From the NCBI RefSeq assembly GCF_023073915.1, contig NZ_JADPKK010000023.1:1-64000 (forward strand): a stretch of 64,000 nt of DNA, written 5' to 3'. The stretch is from Bradyrhizobium sp. 149. GTDB taxonomy: Bacteria > Pseudomonadota > Alphaproteobacteria > Rhizobiales > Xanthobacteraceae. Below the pieces are notes generated by a model. The model ran no database searches, was not told the origin of the DNA, and saw only the letters and a list, made by a program, of their open reading frames with translations. Of this stretch, positions 37,488 to 47,501 are shown in pieces; position 1 is the first letter of the stretch, and each line of letters starts with the position of its first letter. A program made the position numbers and the translations under genes.

Positions 37488-37904
37488 ACCGGCCGAGCCT
37501 CAAACCCGGTGTCATCGCATATGACGCAAGGTGCCGTATGGGGGACTAGCCGGTGGGGGACACACGTGGCCTTCTGCTTGAGTTGGAAGGCCCGCCAGCA
37601 GCCAGCGCAGAGGGCGCTTCCCTCACCTCCATGCACCTTAAGCCTGCTTGCGAAATAGACGCATCGCAAGCCAGGAATGCTGCGATATGATGATTTTACC
37701 GGGGCTGGCTGCATATTTCATTTCGACCTTTTGATCCGGGAATTTTTGACCGCCCGGGTCGCAGCAGTACCATGCTGCGGCCTCGTGTTCACGTTACTTA
37801 GCGTAAGGATCAACTTGTCGCGGGCGCAAGTTTCGCATTTTTATATCGATCAACCGCGGCGTCCTGATTGTAAGTGGAGGACGGTATTGTGCCCAAAGAA
37901 AGTT

Positions 37905-38361
37905 GCTGGTCGCTCGTGCTGCCGGAAGACAACTGGCCCGCTACGGGGGGAAGCTCAGCGCGATTCCGGCGTTGGGCTCGCAATCGTTAGCGCATCTACT
38001 CGTTCGGTCTGATCACTGGTCAGGGGGCTACGCCTGGAACAATGTTCTGTTCTACGTCAAGGGCGGCGACGCGGTCGTGGGCGGCAAGTATTATGATGTC
38101 TTCGGTATTCCGACCGGAGCACTCTTCTCGTCCGCTTGTGAAACCCTGTTGGGGCGGCACCGTCGGCGCAGGTCTCAAATATGCTTTTGCACCGAATTGG
38201 TCCGTTGGCGTCGAGTACAATCACATTTTCCTGGATGATCGCACGATCGAACTCACTACGCGCATCGGAGGTTTCGGCGGAGCGACCGGATTAGACAAGG
38301 AGTTGACATGGGGCTGGTCCGCTTGAACTATCGCTGAAGGTCCGAGCATCGCGAGGTACTG
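37905..38361 (+). pseudogene. Outer-membrane beta-barrel protein, decayed C-terminal part
   Basis: In shifting frames the text RIYSFGLITGQ, GYAWNNVLFYVKGGDAVVGG, GTVGAGLKYAFAPNWSVGVE, YNHIFLDDRTIELTTRIG and LVRLNYR align with residues about 125-255 of the porin at 17915-18682. At least three frameshifts and a missing N-terminal half. The downstream AGGGCCGGCTTAAAGGGGCCC is a degenerate copy of the porin terminator. Confidence 0.8.
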
Positions 38362-38404
38362 AGCGCACCTCGATTTAATGACGAAGGGCCGGCTTAAAGG
38401 GGCC

Positions 38405-39135
38405 CTTTTATTGTGGAGACCGAGACTCCCCACCTCACGATACGTGAAGGGCAGCCTACAAGCGAGAGTCTGACGGCGTTCACCATGCCAATCTCCCACG
38501 CGAGGACGGGCGCTTGCACAGTGAGCAAATAGCTCAGGTATTTCCAACCAGCCGTTACCTCTGGCGGCAGCTTCATCCGTCTCAGGTTTGGCAAAGACCT
38601 CCATGTATTGTCGTGTCGCTGCGGATGATCTTCGGCGTGAGCGGCTCGAATGGTGCCTCGCTAAGGCCCCGCAGCATCAAATGCCCGAGGGGGCGCACCT
38701 TGATTTCTCCTGCGGTCTGCACGATGCAGTGTAGTCGAAGCAACAATTCGACTCCTGGAACTGAGCTTGACGTTCACTAAGAAACTTCTACTTTCCCGTC
38801 TCCCTATCGATTCATCTGAGCAAACGCGAGCCGCGTTGACATGCTTTCCTCCGGGCTGCAAGTTTTACCCTTGATTTTTCCCCGAGCGCAGAACGGCAGC
38901 AATGCCGTGACCGTGATTTGAGCACGGTTTGATCAGCCGTTTCGCGCAGGAGGCCGCCTTAAGACGGCCTCTTCACGTGACCGCTGAAGCGCTGTTGAAC
39001 AGGATCCCTTGGTGCGTTCCCGGAAGCCGCCACGTCGTCACCACTGTTGCGAGTAAGTGAGTTCTGTTGTCGCATTTTTGACTACTCGACTGCATTTTTC
39101 TGCTCGCTTCTCTCCTAGAACTTTAAGAGCTCGGT
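38405..39135. other. Region without a recognisable gene
   Basis: Short overlapping frames only. Confidence 0.4.
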
Positions 39136-39435
39136 TTGCCGGGGGACGTGGTGATAGCAAAAAACCTGCTGTTTCTCGCGATGCCTTCCGCGGCTTTGTT
39201 TGCGCTTTATGCAGCGGAGGCTCATCACGACAACAAGCCCGATGCCGAGCAGTGTCTCTTGAAGCTGTTTGGATCAGGAGAAGACATTCCTGAAAGGTTG
39301 CTTCAGCAATGGTCAGGCGGGGCAGAGCTGCTCGGATCGAAAAAAATCGGTCACATCCTAAGCCTCGCGCCCGTCAAGCCGCGAGAGGCGATACACAGTA
39401 TGACCATGCAAGCGACTTTCTCCACGCTTGTCTAA
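39136..39435 (+). CDS. Hypothetical protein, 99 residues, uncertain
   Basis: A TTG start gives MPGDVVIAKNLLFLAMPSAA then LFALYAAEAHHDNKPDAEQC. One hydrophobic N-terminal helix (possible signal) and a soluble tail with SGEDIPERLLQQWSGGAELL. No ribosome-binding site of note. No family recognised; the end may be non-native. Confidence 0.35.
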   Translation: MPGDVVIAKNLLFLAMPSAALFALYAAEAHHDNKPDAEQCLLKLFGSGEDIPERLLQQWSGGAELLGSKKIGHILSLAPVKPREAIHSMTMQATFSTLV

Positions 39436-39959
39436 GAGACCTCGGGCACAAAGTGCGGTGACAATGCTTTGCTGCACTCCGCCTTGTTCGCTTGAATTAC
39501 ACCGTAGCTGCCCCCCTTCGGAGCGGCCCCCGACGATGCCGAAAGAGATTGCGACGCATGGTCCTTCGGCTGCGTGCGTGTTCGCATTCAGTCTGGCTGC
39601 AGTCGTCGCGCCCCATTGGCTGCAAAGAAAAACCGGCCGGCTCAGGTAGTCGCATGCCATGCGTGCCGCGGTACTCGTCACCACTCTCGACGACAAGTTT
39701 GTACTGCTACCTCCTGACGGACTCTTACCGCCTCAGCTCGACCATTCAGATGCTCTTTCTGTACTGCTGATCTTTCCCAGCCACCCCCACCACCAGCGCC
39801 TTGCCTAAGCGCTGTACAGAGCAGTGACTGACTGGCTTAGTCCAGCTCCCGACACCGTCGCCTCGCGAGCGGCCTCAAGCCGGTCGTCATACAGCTCGGT
39901 CCTGGACAGCAGCGAGCCCGCCCCTCGGGGAAAAAGTCCCAGAATGTTGATCCACCGTT
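39436..39959. other. Region without a recognisable gene
   Basis: No supportable frame. Confidence 0.4.
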
Positions 39960-40160
39960 ACGCGACTTAGGGAGAACTCGCTCCAAGTCAGTGATACTGC
40001 ATCTTTCGAATCGGTTATCCGTGTTCACTTAGGCACGGTGTTCTGGTCGCAAGGTGCCCGTGAGCAATTTCTATCCGTGCCGATGCTTGTCACGGCGGTT
40101 TTGCCGGCGCTGTTTTGGAGTGGCTGCCTGGCGGAACTCCGACGGGAATGGCTTCGAGAT
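39960..40160 (+). repeat. Diverged repeat shared with 41262-41460
   Basis: Alignable blocks include CTCCAAGTCAGT, AATCGGTTAT, CGGTGTTCTGGTCGC and CTGGCGGA in the same order and spacing in both copies. It encodes parts of unnamed small proteins, and both copies carry lesions. Confidence 0.55.
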
Positions 40161-41049
40161 CACCGGCCAACCCCCGCACCATCGCCGGCCGGACTACGCG
40201 GCGATCGGACATTCGAACCGCGGCTTTATTTGCGAAGCCTACGGTCGCCGTCGCACCGAGATCCACCTGATTTCGAAGCGAGGCGCCCCTGCCGGCCCCG
40301 CGCTTGGGTCGAAATACTTGCTAGGCAGCTACGACACTCTGAAGGGGTGCCTCTTTCGCACAATCATCGTTCTCACTCATCAGGCGTAGAATGAAGCGGC
40401 GTCCGGGCTCCAAGCCCCAGCCCCCTGTCCGGAGCGCAGGCGGCCTCGCCATTTGTAGCCGCGTTGGCGGGGCCGCCGCCCACAGCTTCCGTCCTGCAGG
40501 ACGTTGATGATCTTGTCCACGTGGCCATTGCCGCGGGAAAGTAGGGTGACTGCGGAATGTCAGACGTATAGAAGGCGGGCCGACAGCTCAGGCAGAACGG
40601 TCCGTCAAGAAGTTAGCGGGTACAAAGTTGTCATGGCGGCTAGGTGACGATTACCGCGTTACGCATGGAATTGAGAGCCGCGTCTCCTACCGGAGCCGAC
40701 TGGTTCTTCTTTGCCGGTAACGGTCGCGATGACTGCAGCCGGACTGAACGCGATCACGCACCAGCTGCCAAGGCCAAAGCGCTATCGCAATCTCTCTTGA
40801 CATCGTGGCGGTCTGTTCGGAGCGGTGGTTTGTCATTGGCCTTGGAATTCAAGGAAGGCGGGGCCGCGCGGCCCTGTCACTGCACTTGTGCCGAGGTCCC
40901 TCAGAAGACAGTGCAGAAGTCGCAAAAAGGACCCTGGTCAGGAGTAGATTACTCGGGCTCGACGCACTCCCGCGGCATCGGCCGTGGTCGCGTCGACTTG
41001 CGGTCTGCTCAGCATGCGGCGCCGCAGGATCTGTGCATCATCTTCCCTG
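40161..41049. other. Decayed region; possible hypothetical frame 40054-40389
   Basis: A frame through 40190-40389 (AAIGHSNRGFICEAYGRRRT then PAGPALGSKYLLGSYDTLKG) looks protein-like and is mirrored in decayed form at 33450-33580, but its start is fused to unrelated repeat sequence. The rest to 41049 shows nothing. Confidence 0.35.
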
Positions 41050-41250
41050 CGGCCCGCGCATGCTCGAATGAAGCCGGGTTAAAAAGACCAAGTGAAATAT
41101 GAAAGCCTGCCCAAGTGACAAAAATTCTGCCGCAGCTTTGCCTTGGTTGCAAGCACCGTGCGACCGGAGCTTGGCCGTGCGAAACCACAAACCTAAGCAG
41201 TGGACCAAGGCCGAGGTACAGACGACCAAAGAAGAACTGGCCATTCTGGC
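41050..41250 (+). pseudogene. SANT/Myb-like protein, decayed paralogue with leader
   Basis: The leader (AAGCCGGGTTAAAA, CCAAGTGAAATATG) and protein text NHKPKQWTKAEVQTTK match the gene at 29206-28888 on the other strand. The HTH part after EVQT is lost and replaced by unrelated sequence. Confidence 0.6.
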
Positions 41251-41261
41251 AGCTCCACCCT

Positions 41262-41460
41262 TTCGCAGCCGTGGTAAAACTGTCTCCAAGTCAGTCCTAC
41301 TGCATTTCTCCAATCGGTTATTCGTGTTCGTGCAGGCTCGGTGTTCTGGTCGCGAGGGTGGGCGTGAACCAGTGTTTATCCGTGGCTGATGTTTCGGAGT
41401 GATTGCTGGCGGATCTCCGACCAGAATCCCTCGAAATCACTGACCAGGTTCTGCGCCAGT
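41262..41460 (+). repeat. Diverged repeat shared with 39960-40160
   Basis: Partner of 39960-40160, about 1.3 kb apart, same strand. Confidence 0.55.
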
Positions 41461-41693
41461 CCTATGGATTGAAAGCGCCCGCGCAATTGGAACATTTGGC
41501 TGGCGAGTCTGATGACGACCAAGGTGCCATTCGACCTATGGACAAAGCGGTTGCCTATGCATCTCGGCTTCATCGTGTCTTCGGCGCCGTAGCCCTTTTT
41601 GCGGTATCAGTTTCGAGTTCGCCCGCCATCTGGACTTGCCTTGCCGTTGCTCTGCTTGCGATCGGCCTCGTGAGCGCTTTTGATGACTGCTAA
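41403..41693 (+). CDS. Hypothetical protein with one or two membrane segments, uncertain
   Basis: MLADLRPESLEITDQVLRQS begins a 96-residue frame ending in the hydrophobic stretches VFGAVALFAVSVSSSPAIW and LAVALLAIGLVSAF. The start is a TTG within a repeated segment and has no clear ribosome-binding site. No family recognised. Confidence 0.35.
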   Translation: MLADLRPESLEITDQVLRQSYGLKAPAQLEHLAGESDDDQGAIRPMDKAVAYASRLHRVFGAVALFAVSVSSSPAIWTCLAVALLAIGLVSAFDDC

Positions 41694-41969
41694 CGCCTTA
41701 TGCCCGGTCGCTTGGAATAAGTTCAGCCTCCCTAGTAATGGCATGAAATGGCTCGTCGGGACGCTTGACGCCGTCATGCTCTGTTTGGGCGTCTAAAGCC
41801 AAAATCGGCTTTCGTTTCGCTACTAGGTTTGGTTTCGGCCGTTCGGAATGCAGATGTCGCGCTCGAATCGTGGCCCGGACGGATATGACGCGCCTCCGCC
41901 ACTCCCTCGACCAGGTGATTGCCTCCCCTGGATCGCTTTGAGCAGAAACGGCCAGTCCGACCAATGAGC

Positions 41970-42235
41970 GGATGGCAATCAACACCTTTGCCTCAACAAT
42001 CGCCGATGATCTCACCGCCAAAGTCATGACACCGGCGAACCTGTCAGTCCTTCTGAAAAGCTGCACAGTTCGCAATGCGGCGGGCGACATTACGTTTGGA
42101 TCGATGTGGTCCTTGGCAGAACTAGACGTTTCGAACATCTTCGCCATTGCCGGACGGATCAGGCTCGTTAAGCCCGTCGAGTTGCCTGCGGCATGCCGAG
42201 GGCGAGAACGGTGGCAGCATCAGTAGGCGCTTTGT
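41970..42235 (+). pseudogene. Unnamed small gene, decayed copy related to 36360-36557
   Basis: ADDLTAKVMTPANLSVLLKS then VRNAAGDITFGSMWSLAELD and VSNIFAIAGRIRLVKPVEL. The first part looks coding and the end departs after PVEL. The related sequence at 36360 continues differently (FAVKLGENQDAGSVSLHYEG). Function unknown. Confidence 0.4.
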
Positions 42236-42420
42236 GGGACAACATGGAAGCTGTCCGGCATCACCTTACCGCCTCGTGTCCTCGCCCAGATGGACAGGCT
42301 GCCCGCGCGCTGAGAGCTTGCGCTCGCCCTCCAGTTGCGGTTTGGATCTGGATTGGAATCGCCCTGTGGCCATCCTATTGATGTTCCGAACATACTCAGA
42401 GACGAGCTCGCATCAGATCG

Positions 42421-42630
42421 TTGACCGCCAAAGAATTACAGGCGATCGCTGCTGGCATCTTCGAGCGGATCACTGATCTTGAGCTGGAGCTTGCCCCGCG
42501 CGACTTGATCAAGGTTGAAGAGTTGCGAGGGCGGACCAAGATGACGAAGCGCGGTACTGATTCCATTTACGATCTGCTCCGGAGGACGGTGGAGGGCGTG
42601 CGACAGAACCTTGTGCGTTCATATCCGTAG
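42421..42630 (+). CDS. Small hypothetical protein, 69 residues
   Basis: A TTG start gives LTAKELQAIAAGIFERITDL, then ELELAPRDLIKVEEL and TDSIYDLLRRTVEGVRQNLV. A charged, helical protein. A copy with an internal stop lies at 36120-36220. Retention of the frame here against loss there suggests this is the live copy. Function unknown. Confidence 0.45.
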   Translation: MTAKELQAIAAGIFERITDLELELAPRDLIKVEELRGRTKMTKRGTDSIYDLLRRTVEGVRQNLVRSYP

Positions 42631-42760
42631 AAGTTGAGAACATCTTGGGAAGGCCGCTACCTGCTCCTGCCTAGAGGTTCAGTGCGTGGTCAGAGCAGTC
42701 GAGTTCGGGCGCCGCTCCGGTCCCTCGACTCGCGCTGCCAAAGGCTCGACCAAATGTCAC

Positions 42761-43930
42761 CTTTGAACCGTCCCGGGTTGCCTGAGGCCATTTGATTTAA
42801 GTTATGCCGCCATGGCCCGGTCGTTCCAGCCGTAGTAGCGTTGGTCGGCGTAGCATTGCTCGGCCTGGGCCGGCGGTAATCCTGCCGATGGGCTCGGAGG
42901 AGCCGCCGGTTGTTGATCCCGTCCACCCATCCCAGCGGTCGTGAACTCGATGGCCTCGAAGCTGCGCCATAGTCCGCGTAGATCGATCACTTCGGCCCTG
43001 TAGAGACCGTTGCTGGTTTCGGCGAGAGCGTTTGTCATAGCAATCTCCGACGCTGCCGACAGAAAGTTCGACGCCAGCTTCAGTACTTGATAGAGACATA
43101 TTGGCCGCCCTATCGCTATGATGCACGAGCTCGCCGCGATGGACTGGTCGCGATCGTGCAGGGCCTGCTCCAAGCCTCGAGCACGAAGCCTACGTGCGCC
43201 GTGCGGGAGGACGCCAGCCCACGAGTCTTCGGGCATACGCGTCCATGACGAAGGCGACGTGCCTTGAACTGGCGATTGACGTCATCAGGGGCCTCGCGCG
43301 GCCTTGTCGGTGATCGTGCTCTTGACGGATTTGCCGCCGCGGCCCCTTGCAGAACCATTTCCCGCATCAGCCGCGACATCGCGTAGCGGGCATCATCGAA
43401 GCCTTCGCGCTTGAGCTGCCGCCAGACCTTGCGCACGCCGTAAACGGAGAAGTTTTGATCGAAGACGCGCCGAACCTCGATGTTCAGCGCGACCTCCTGC
43501 CTGGCATGCGCGACAGCTTCGCGGGATCACGCCGCTTCGCCGCATTGGCGTGGTAGGTCGGCGGGCCGTCGGCAAGACGTTGCAGATCGGCTCGACCCAT
43601 GCGCCCCACGACTATCGTCGATGAAGGCGATCATGGCTGAACCGGCGGTCGAGCTCCGCCATCGCAAAATAGGCGCTTGGTAGGATCTCATTGGCCTGCC
43701 GAAGCTCGCGGTTCTCCCGTTCGAGGGCTTCTGCTTCTCGGCCATCGCGTCGGAACGCCTGCAGCTACCGACTTCGGCCTTCTTAACCCAGTCATGCGGT
43801 GTCTGCGGCGTGCAGCCAATCTTGGCCGTGATTGACGCCAACGTCGCCCAGCGCGAGGGGGGCTACCGGATGTGATCCAGAACCATTCGAACCGCTCGGG
43901 TCCGGACCTCGGGAGAAAACACTCTTTCCG
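42761..43930 (-). mobile_element. IS3-family remnant (orfA/orfB transposase, many frameshifts)
   Basis: From right to left the pieces are orfA ERVFSPEVRTRAVRMVLDHI and ITAKIGCTPQTPHDWVKKAE, then orfB AFIDDSRGAHG, VRKVWRQLKREGFDDARYAM, DDVNRQFKA, RTAHVGFVLEA, VGSVGDCYD, ALAETSNGLYRAEVIDLRGL and QPAAPPSPSAGLPPAQAEQ. The order is that of a full IS3 transposase, but at least six shifts separate the pieces. The left end near 42761 (TGAACCGTCCCGGGTTG) resembles an IS3 terminus. Confidence 0.75.
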
Positions 43931-43966
43931 AAGCGGAGCCCTGTCGACATCGTGCGAGCGAACGGA

Positions 43967-45790
43967 CTATTCGACCGTCACCGACTTGGCGAGATTGCGC
44001 GGCTGGTCTACGTCCGTTCCCAGAATTGCCGCGCTGTGATAGGCTAGCAGTTGTAGCGGCACCGCCAGAGCCAGCGGCGCCACGCTCTGCGGCATATCCG
44101 GGAGCACCAGCACCGACCAAGCACTGGGCGGGGCGACTGAAGCACCTCGCTGGTCGGTTAACAGGATAATGCGCCCGCCACGAGCCATTACCTCTTGCAT
44201 GTTCGACATTGTCTTCTCGAAAGTCGAGTCGCTCGGCGCAATCACCATAACAGGAAAGTCCTTCTCGATCAGCGCGATCGGTCCATGCTTAAGCTCACCG
44301 GCCGCATAGCCTTCTGCGTGGATGTAGGTTACCTCCTTGAGCTTGAGTGCTCCTTCCATTGCCAAGGGATAGTTCGTACCCCGGCCTATAAATAGCGCAT
44401 CGCCGGCCATTGAAACCTCGCGCGCGATTTCAAGAACCTTCGGCTCCAACTCGAGCGCGCGAGCCATATAGCCTGGAGTATCGGCAAGTGCTCGGACGAG
44501 TGCTATCTCATCTTTGGCCGAGAGTACGCCACGACACCGACCGGCCGCAATTGCAATGCACATCAGCGTCGCCAGCTGACAGGTGAACGCTTTCGTAGAT
44601 GCGACGCCTATTTCAGGGCCCGCTAAGGTAGGGAATACGACATCGCTCGCACGCGCCATAGTCGAGGTTTGCACGTTGACGACAGAGATAATGCCCTGGC
44701 CATGGGTCTTGGCGAATTCCAATGAGGCAAGCGTGTCGGCCGTTTCGCCAGACTGCGACACAAAAAGCGCGACGTCGCCTACGCGAAACGGAACCTCGCG
44801 GTAGCGGAACTCCGAAGCCATATCTATTTCGACCGGAAGCTTGGCGTACCGCTCAAACCAGTACTTCGCGATGAGACCGGCGTAGAAGGCCGTGCCGCAA
44901 GCCACGATCGAGAGGCGACTAATAGTGCTGAAATCAACATCCGCGCCTCTCGGCAGCCTGATTGTACCGTTGGGCTGGATATACTGTGCAAGCGTCTGCC
45001 CGACGACCGTCGGTTGTTCGTGGATCTCCTTGGCCATGAAATGACGATGTTCGCCCTTATGAACTGCCACACCCGAGATAGCTATTTTCGCCGACGCACG
45101 ATCCAGAGCGTCGCCGTTCACATCGAAGAACTTGATTTGTTCTCGCGTAACGACGGCAAGATCGCCGTCCTCCAGGTAAGTAACAATGTCCGTCAGAGGC
45201 GCAAGCGCGATCGCGTCCGAGCCCAGGAACATTTCGCCTCGCCCGTATCCGACGGCCAAGGGAGAGCCCTTTCGTGCACCGATCAAAAGATTTTCGTACC
45301 CCTCGAAAAGGAACACGAGCGCGAACGTTCCCTGTAAGCGCGGGAGCACCTTACACACGGCAGCGACCGGTTCGCACCCCTTCTTCCGCTCACGGCTAAC
45401 GAGATGCGCGACCACTTCAGAATCGGTTTCGGTCGTAAAGTGGGCACCGGCCGCTTTGAGGTCATTGCGCAATTCTCGATGGTTCTCGATGATTCCATTG
45501 TGCACAATCGCCACACCATCAACCATGTGAGGATGCGCATTCGTCTCATCTGGACGGCCGTGCGTCGCCCAGCGAGTGTGACCGATTCCAATTCGCCCAG
45601 AAAGCGGCTCCGAGTCGACCCGAGACTTGAGATTCGCGAGCTTTCCGACGGTACGACGACGCCTCAACGAACCGTCCTCGAGAGTAGCAATACCCGCGGA
45701 GTCATATCCCCGGTATTCAAGCCGCTTCAGCGCATCTAAAAGGATAGTCGAGGCAGGACCCCGCCCGACGACACCAACAATTCCGCACAT
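43967..45790 (-). CDS. glmS: Glutamine-fructose-6-phosphate aminotransferase (isomerising), GlmS/NodM type
   Basis: A 607-residue enzyme making glucosamine-6-phosphate. The N-terminal Ntn glutaminase domain starts MCGIVGVVGRGP, with Cys2 as nucleophile after Met removal, and has GHTRWATHGRP and NGIIENHRELR. Two SIS sugar-isomerase domains follow (ACGTAFYAGLIAKYWFER, VSQSGETADTLASLEFAK, IGRGTNYPLAMEGALKLKE). The C-terminus NLAKSVTVE carries the conserved Lys. Complete and normal length. It lies at the edge of a glycan cluster next to an IS3 remnant, so it may be an accessory paralogue like NodM, raising amino-sugar supply. Whether another glmS exists cannot be seen here. Confidence 0.93.
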   Translation of the reverse strand: MCGIVGVVGRGPASTILLDALKRLEYRGYDSAGIATLEDGSLRRRRTVGKLANLKSRVDSEPLSGRIGIGHTRWATHGRPDETNAHPHMVDGVAIVHNGIIENHRELRNDLKAAGAHFTTETDSEVVAHLVSRERKKGCEPVAAVCKVLPRLQGTFALVFLFEGYENLLIGARKGSPLAVGYGRGEMFLGSDAIALAPLTDIVTYLEDGDLAVVTREQIKFFDVNGDALDRASAKIAISGVAVHKGEHRHFMAKEIHEQPTVVGQTLAQYIQPNGTIRLPRGADVDFSTISRLSIVACGTAFYAGLIAKYWFERYAKLPVEIDMASEFRYREVPFRVGDVALFVSQSGETADTLASLEFAKTHGQGIISVVNVQTSTMARASDVVFPTLAGPEIGVASTKAFTCQLATLMCIAIAAGRCRGVLSAKDEIALVRALADTPGYMARALELEPKVLEIAREVSMAGDALFIGRGTNYPLAMEGALKLKEVTYIHAEGYAAGELKHGPIALIEKDFPVMVIAPSDSTFEKTMSNMQEVMARGGRIILLTDQRGASVAPPSAWSVLVLPDMPQSVAPLALAVPLQLLAYHSAAILGTDVDQPRNLAKSVTVE

Positions 45791-46119
45791 AGGCTGCCTC
45801 CAAGCATCTAGCAACGGCCTCACGAAGCGCAACCGCAACTGCGGACAACTCCTTTGCAGCGGCTTGGCGCCCTCACCTTTGGCCTTCCCTGCTGCGCACG
45901 CTTCACCGAGACGCTCAACCTAGCGGTCTCCGGGCCGCCCCCCGCGCTTTTCGAGTCGTCGACAGCATTGGCGATTAGTATTTGGGCGCGAGCTGTACCA
46001 TACGCAGCCCCGATTCTATGATGATGGAGGAGTAGGCCTCATGCCATAGCTCTGCACTTAATCGCTACAGGGAAACACGCATGACCGAATCCGGGCAGCA
46101 GACACTGCCCGCGCCGCGA
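45791..46119. other. Intergenic region upstream of glmS
   Basis: A short plus-strand frame (46081-46203, MTESGQQTLPAPRSASLDAL) overlaps the end of the aldo/keto reductase gene and may be the truncated start of a lost gene. No 18-bp cluster box is present here. Confidence 0.35.
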
Positions 46120-47124
46120 TCAGCATCTCTTGACGCGCTGATCATTCGAGACGCCGCACATTCGCTCAGTTTGCCGAGGGCCATTCGAGAACGCGGCGGC
46201 TAAGCGTTTGAGTTGATGAAGCATTGGCGCTTGCGCCAACCGGAGCAGATTGAATACCAGATGCTCTTTTCTGAACATCGAGAACAGTGTGACTCCTGCC
46301 GAATTTGTTGCCAGCGCATAATCCACGATAAAAGCAGCAGCAATCTCGGTGAAATCGCCCTGATATCCCATCTCGCACAGGGCGTTTAATATTTCTCTGT
46401 CCGATCCGATCTTTGCGACAAGCAGATCGAGGCTCGAAAATGATCCATACGTGACAAACGTCCCCCGCAGCGCAATCTCCGCTGATCTCTGGAGATTCGG
46501 CTCGAACGGGTTATTGGCGATCTGTATCAGACGGTATGGCAACGCTTCGTGGAGGCCACCAATTCCACCCTCGTTATCGCCCGCAATCGAAATCGCCCGC
46601 GCCTTCCCGTCTTGAAGAATGCGCTCGAGCGCTCGAATGATGTCTTCGCGAACTACCTCTTCGCGTGTCGGACGATGGAGAGCAAGCACATCTACATAGT
46701 CCGTGCGAAGACGTCTCAAGCTGTCGTCGATGCTCGTCCTGATTAGGTCGGCTGATAACGGCACTTTAAAGGGCTTTGACTTCATCGCGGAGAGGCGCGG
46801 CCGAATCCCGGGAAACACAGCAAGAGAGGCGCGCGCTATCGGCTTCAGGATTCGCATGGCCGCGGAGATATCGGGTGGGCGCATCCCGACCTTTGTGCAG
46901 ATATAGACTCTGCCCCGCTTCATGGATGCGAATTGCCCCAAGATCGACTCGGCCATCCCATCGCCATACGAAGGCGCTACGTCGTACCAGGTTATTCCGG
47001 CGTCGTATGCACGCTCGAGCCCCTCGATCCCCCTGCGAGCCCCAACGCGCCCTCCGAGCGAAGCGCAGCCGAAACCGATGCTCGATACATTCGCGCCGAG
47101 AGAATCAACACGAACCATCTTCAT
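46120..47124 (-). CDS. Aldo/keto reductase family oxidoreductase
   Basis: A 334-residue NAD(P)H-dependent (beta/alpha)8 reductase. The catalytic tetrad is complete: Asp48 and Tyr53 (WYDVAPSYGDGMAE), Lys78 (ICTKVG) and His150 (VLALHRPT). The N-terminus KMVRVDSLGANVSSIGFGCA is typical of the galactose-dehydrogenase-like branch. The ATG at 47124 has GGAG 8 bp upstream; a GTG at 47133 is less likely. It lies between glmS and a dead epimerase, so a nucleotide-sugar or sugar substrate is possible but unproven. Confidence 0.85.
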   Translation of the reverse strand: MKMVRVDSLGANVSSIGFGCASLGGRVGARRGIEGLERAYDAGITWYDVAPSYGDGMAESILGQFASMKRGRVYICTKVGMRPPDISAAMRILKPIARASLAVFPGIRPRLSAMKSKPFKVPLSADLIRTSIDDSLRRLRTDYVDVLALHRPTREEVVREDIIRALERILQDGKARAISIAGDNEGGIGGLHEALPYRLIQIANNPFEPNLQRSAEIALRGTFVTYGSFSSLDLLVAKIGSDREILNALCEMGYQGDFTEIAAAFIVDYALATNSAGVTLFSMFRKEHLVFNLLRLAQAPMLHQLKRLAAAFSNGPRQTERMCGVSNDQRVKRC

Positions 47125-47260
47125 CGCAAACACTCCTGACTACACCGTTTGCGCGCAAGTCACTGACGTCGATCGTAAGACGGCGCGTACTTCCAAGCCG
47201 ACGGGCACGTCCGGCAACCCGGACGCCGAAGGAACTGTGCAGGTTTGATCGGCTTCATCT

Positions 47261-47278
47261 TCATGCAAATGAATGATG
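47261..47278 (+). promoter_or_regulatory. Cluster box A (18-bp motif)
   Basis: TCATGCAAATGAATGATG, 224 bp upstream of the epimerase pseudogene and oriented toward it. The downstream CATAC lies 2-3 bp further than the CCTAS of the best copies. Confidence 0.6.
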
Positions 47279-47501
47279 ACGGGGTTCGCTCGGGCATCAC
47301 ATACGGTTGGCCGCTGGAACTTGAGACAGTGGGGAGGATGCACGGAGTAATCCGTTCGAGCGGGTATCGGCAGCTCGACTCCGCCGCCACTATCAGGTGC
47401 GCCCATTTGCGCAGTAACGATGCGGCGCGGTTGAGAGCTGATGTGCTGCGATCGATGGCGCCCTATTCACCGCACGAAGACCTCATGTAATTTAGACAAG
47501 A

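Noticed and set aside
37292..37714. Minus-strand 140-codon frame with CxxC motifs (ALCAGCWRAF, APCVICDDTG)
   Set aside because: It overlaps the plus-strand zinc-ribbon gene, whose copy at 27138 supports the plus strand. Its start comes from a leader shared with another gene. I keep it only as a competing possibility.
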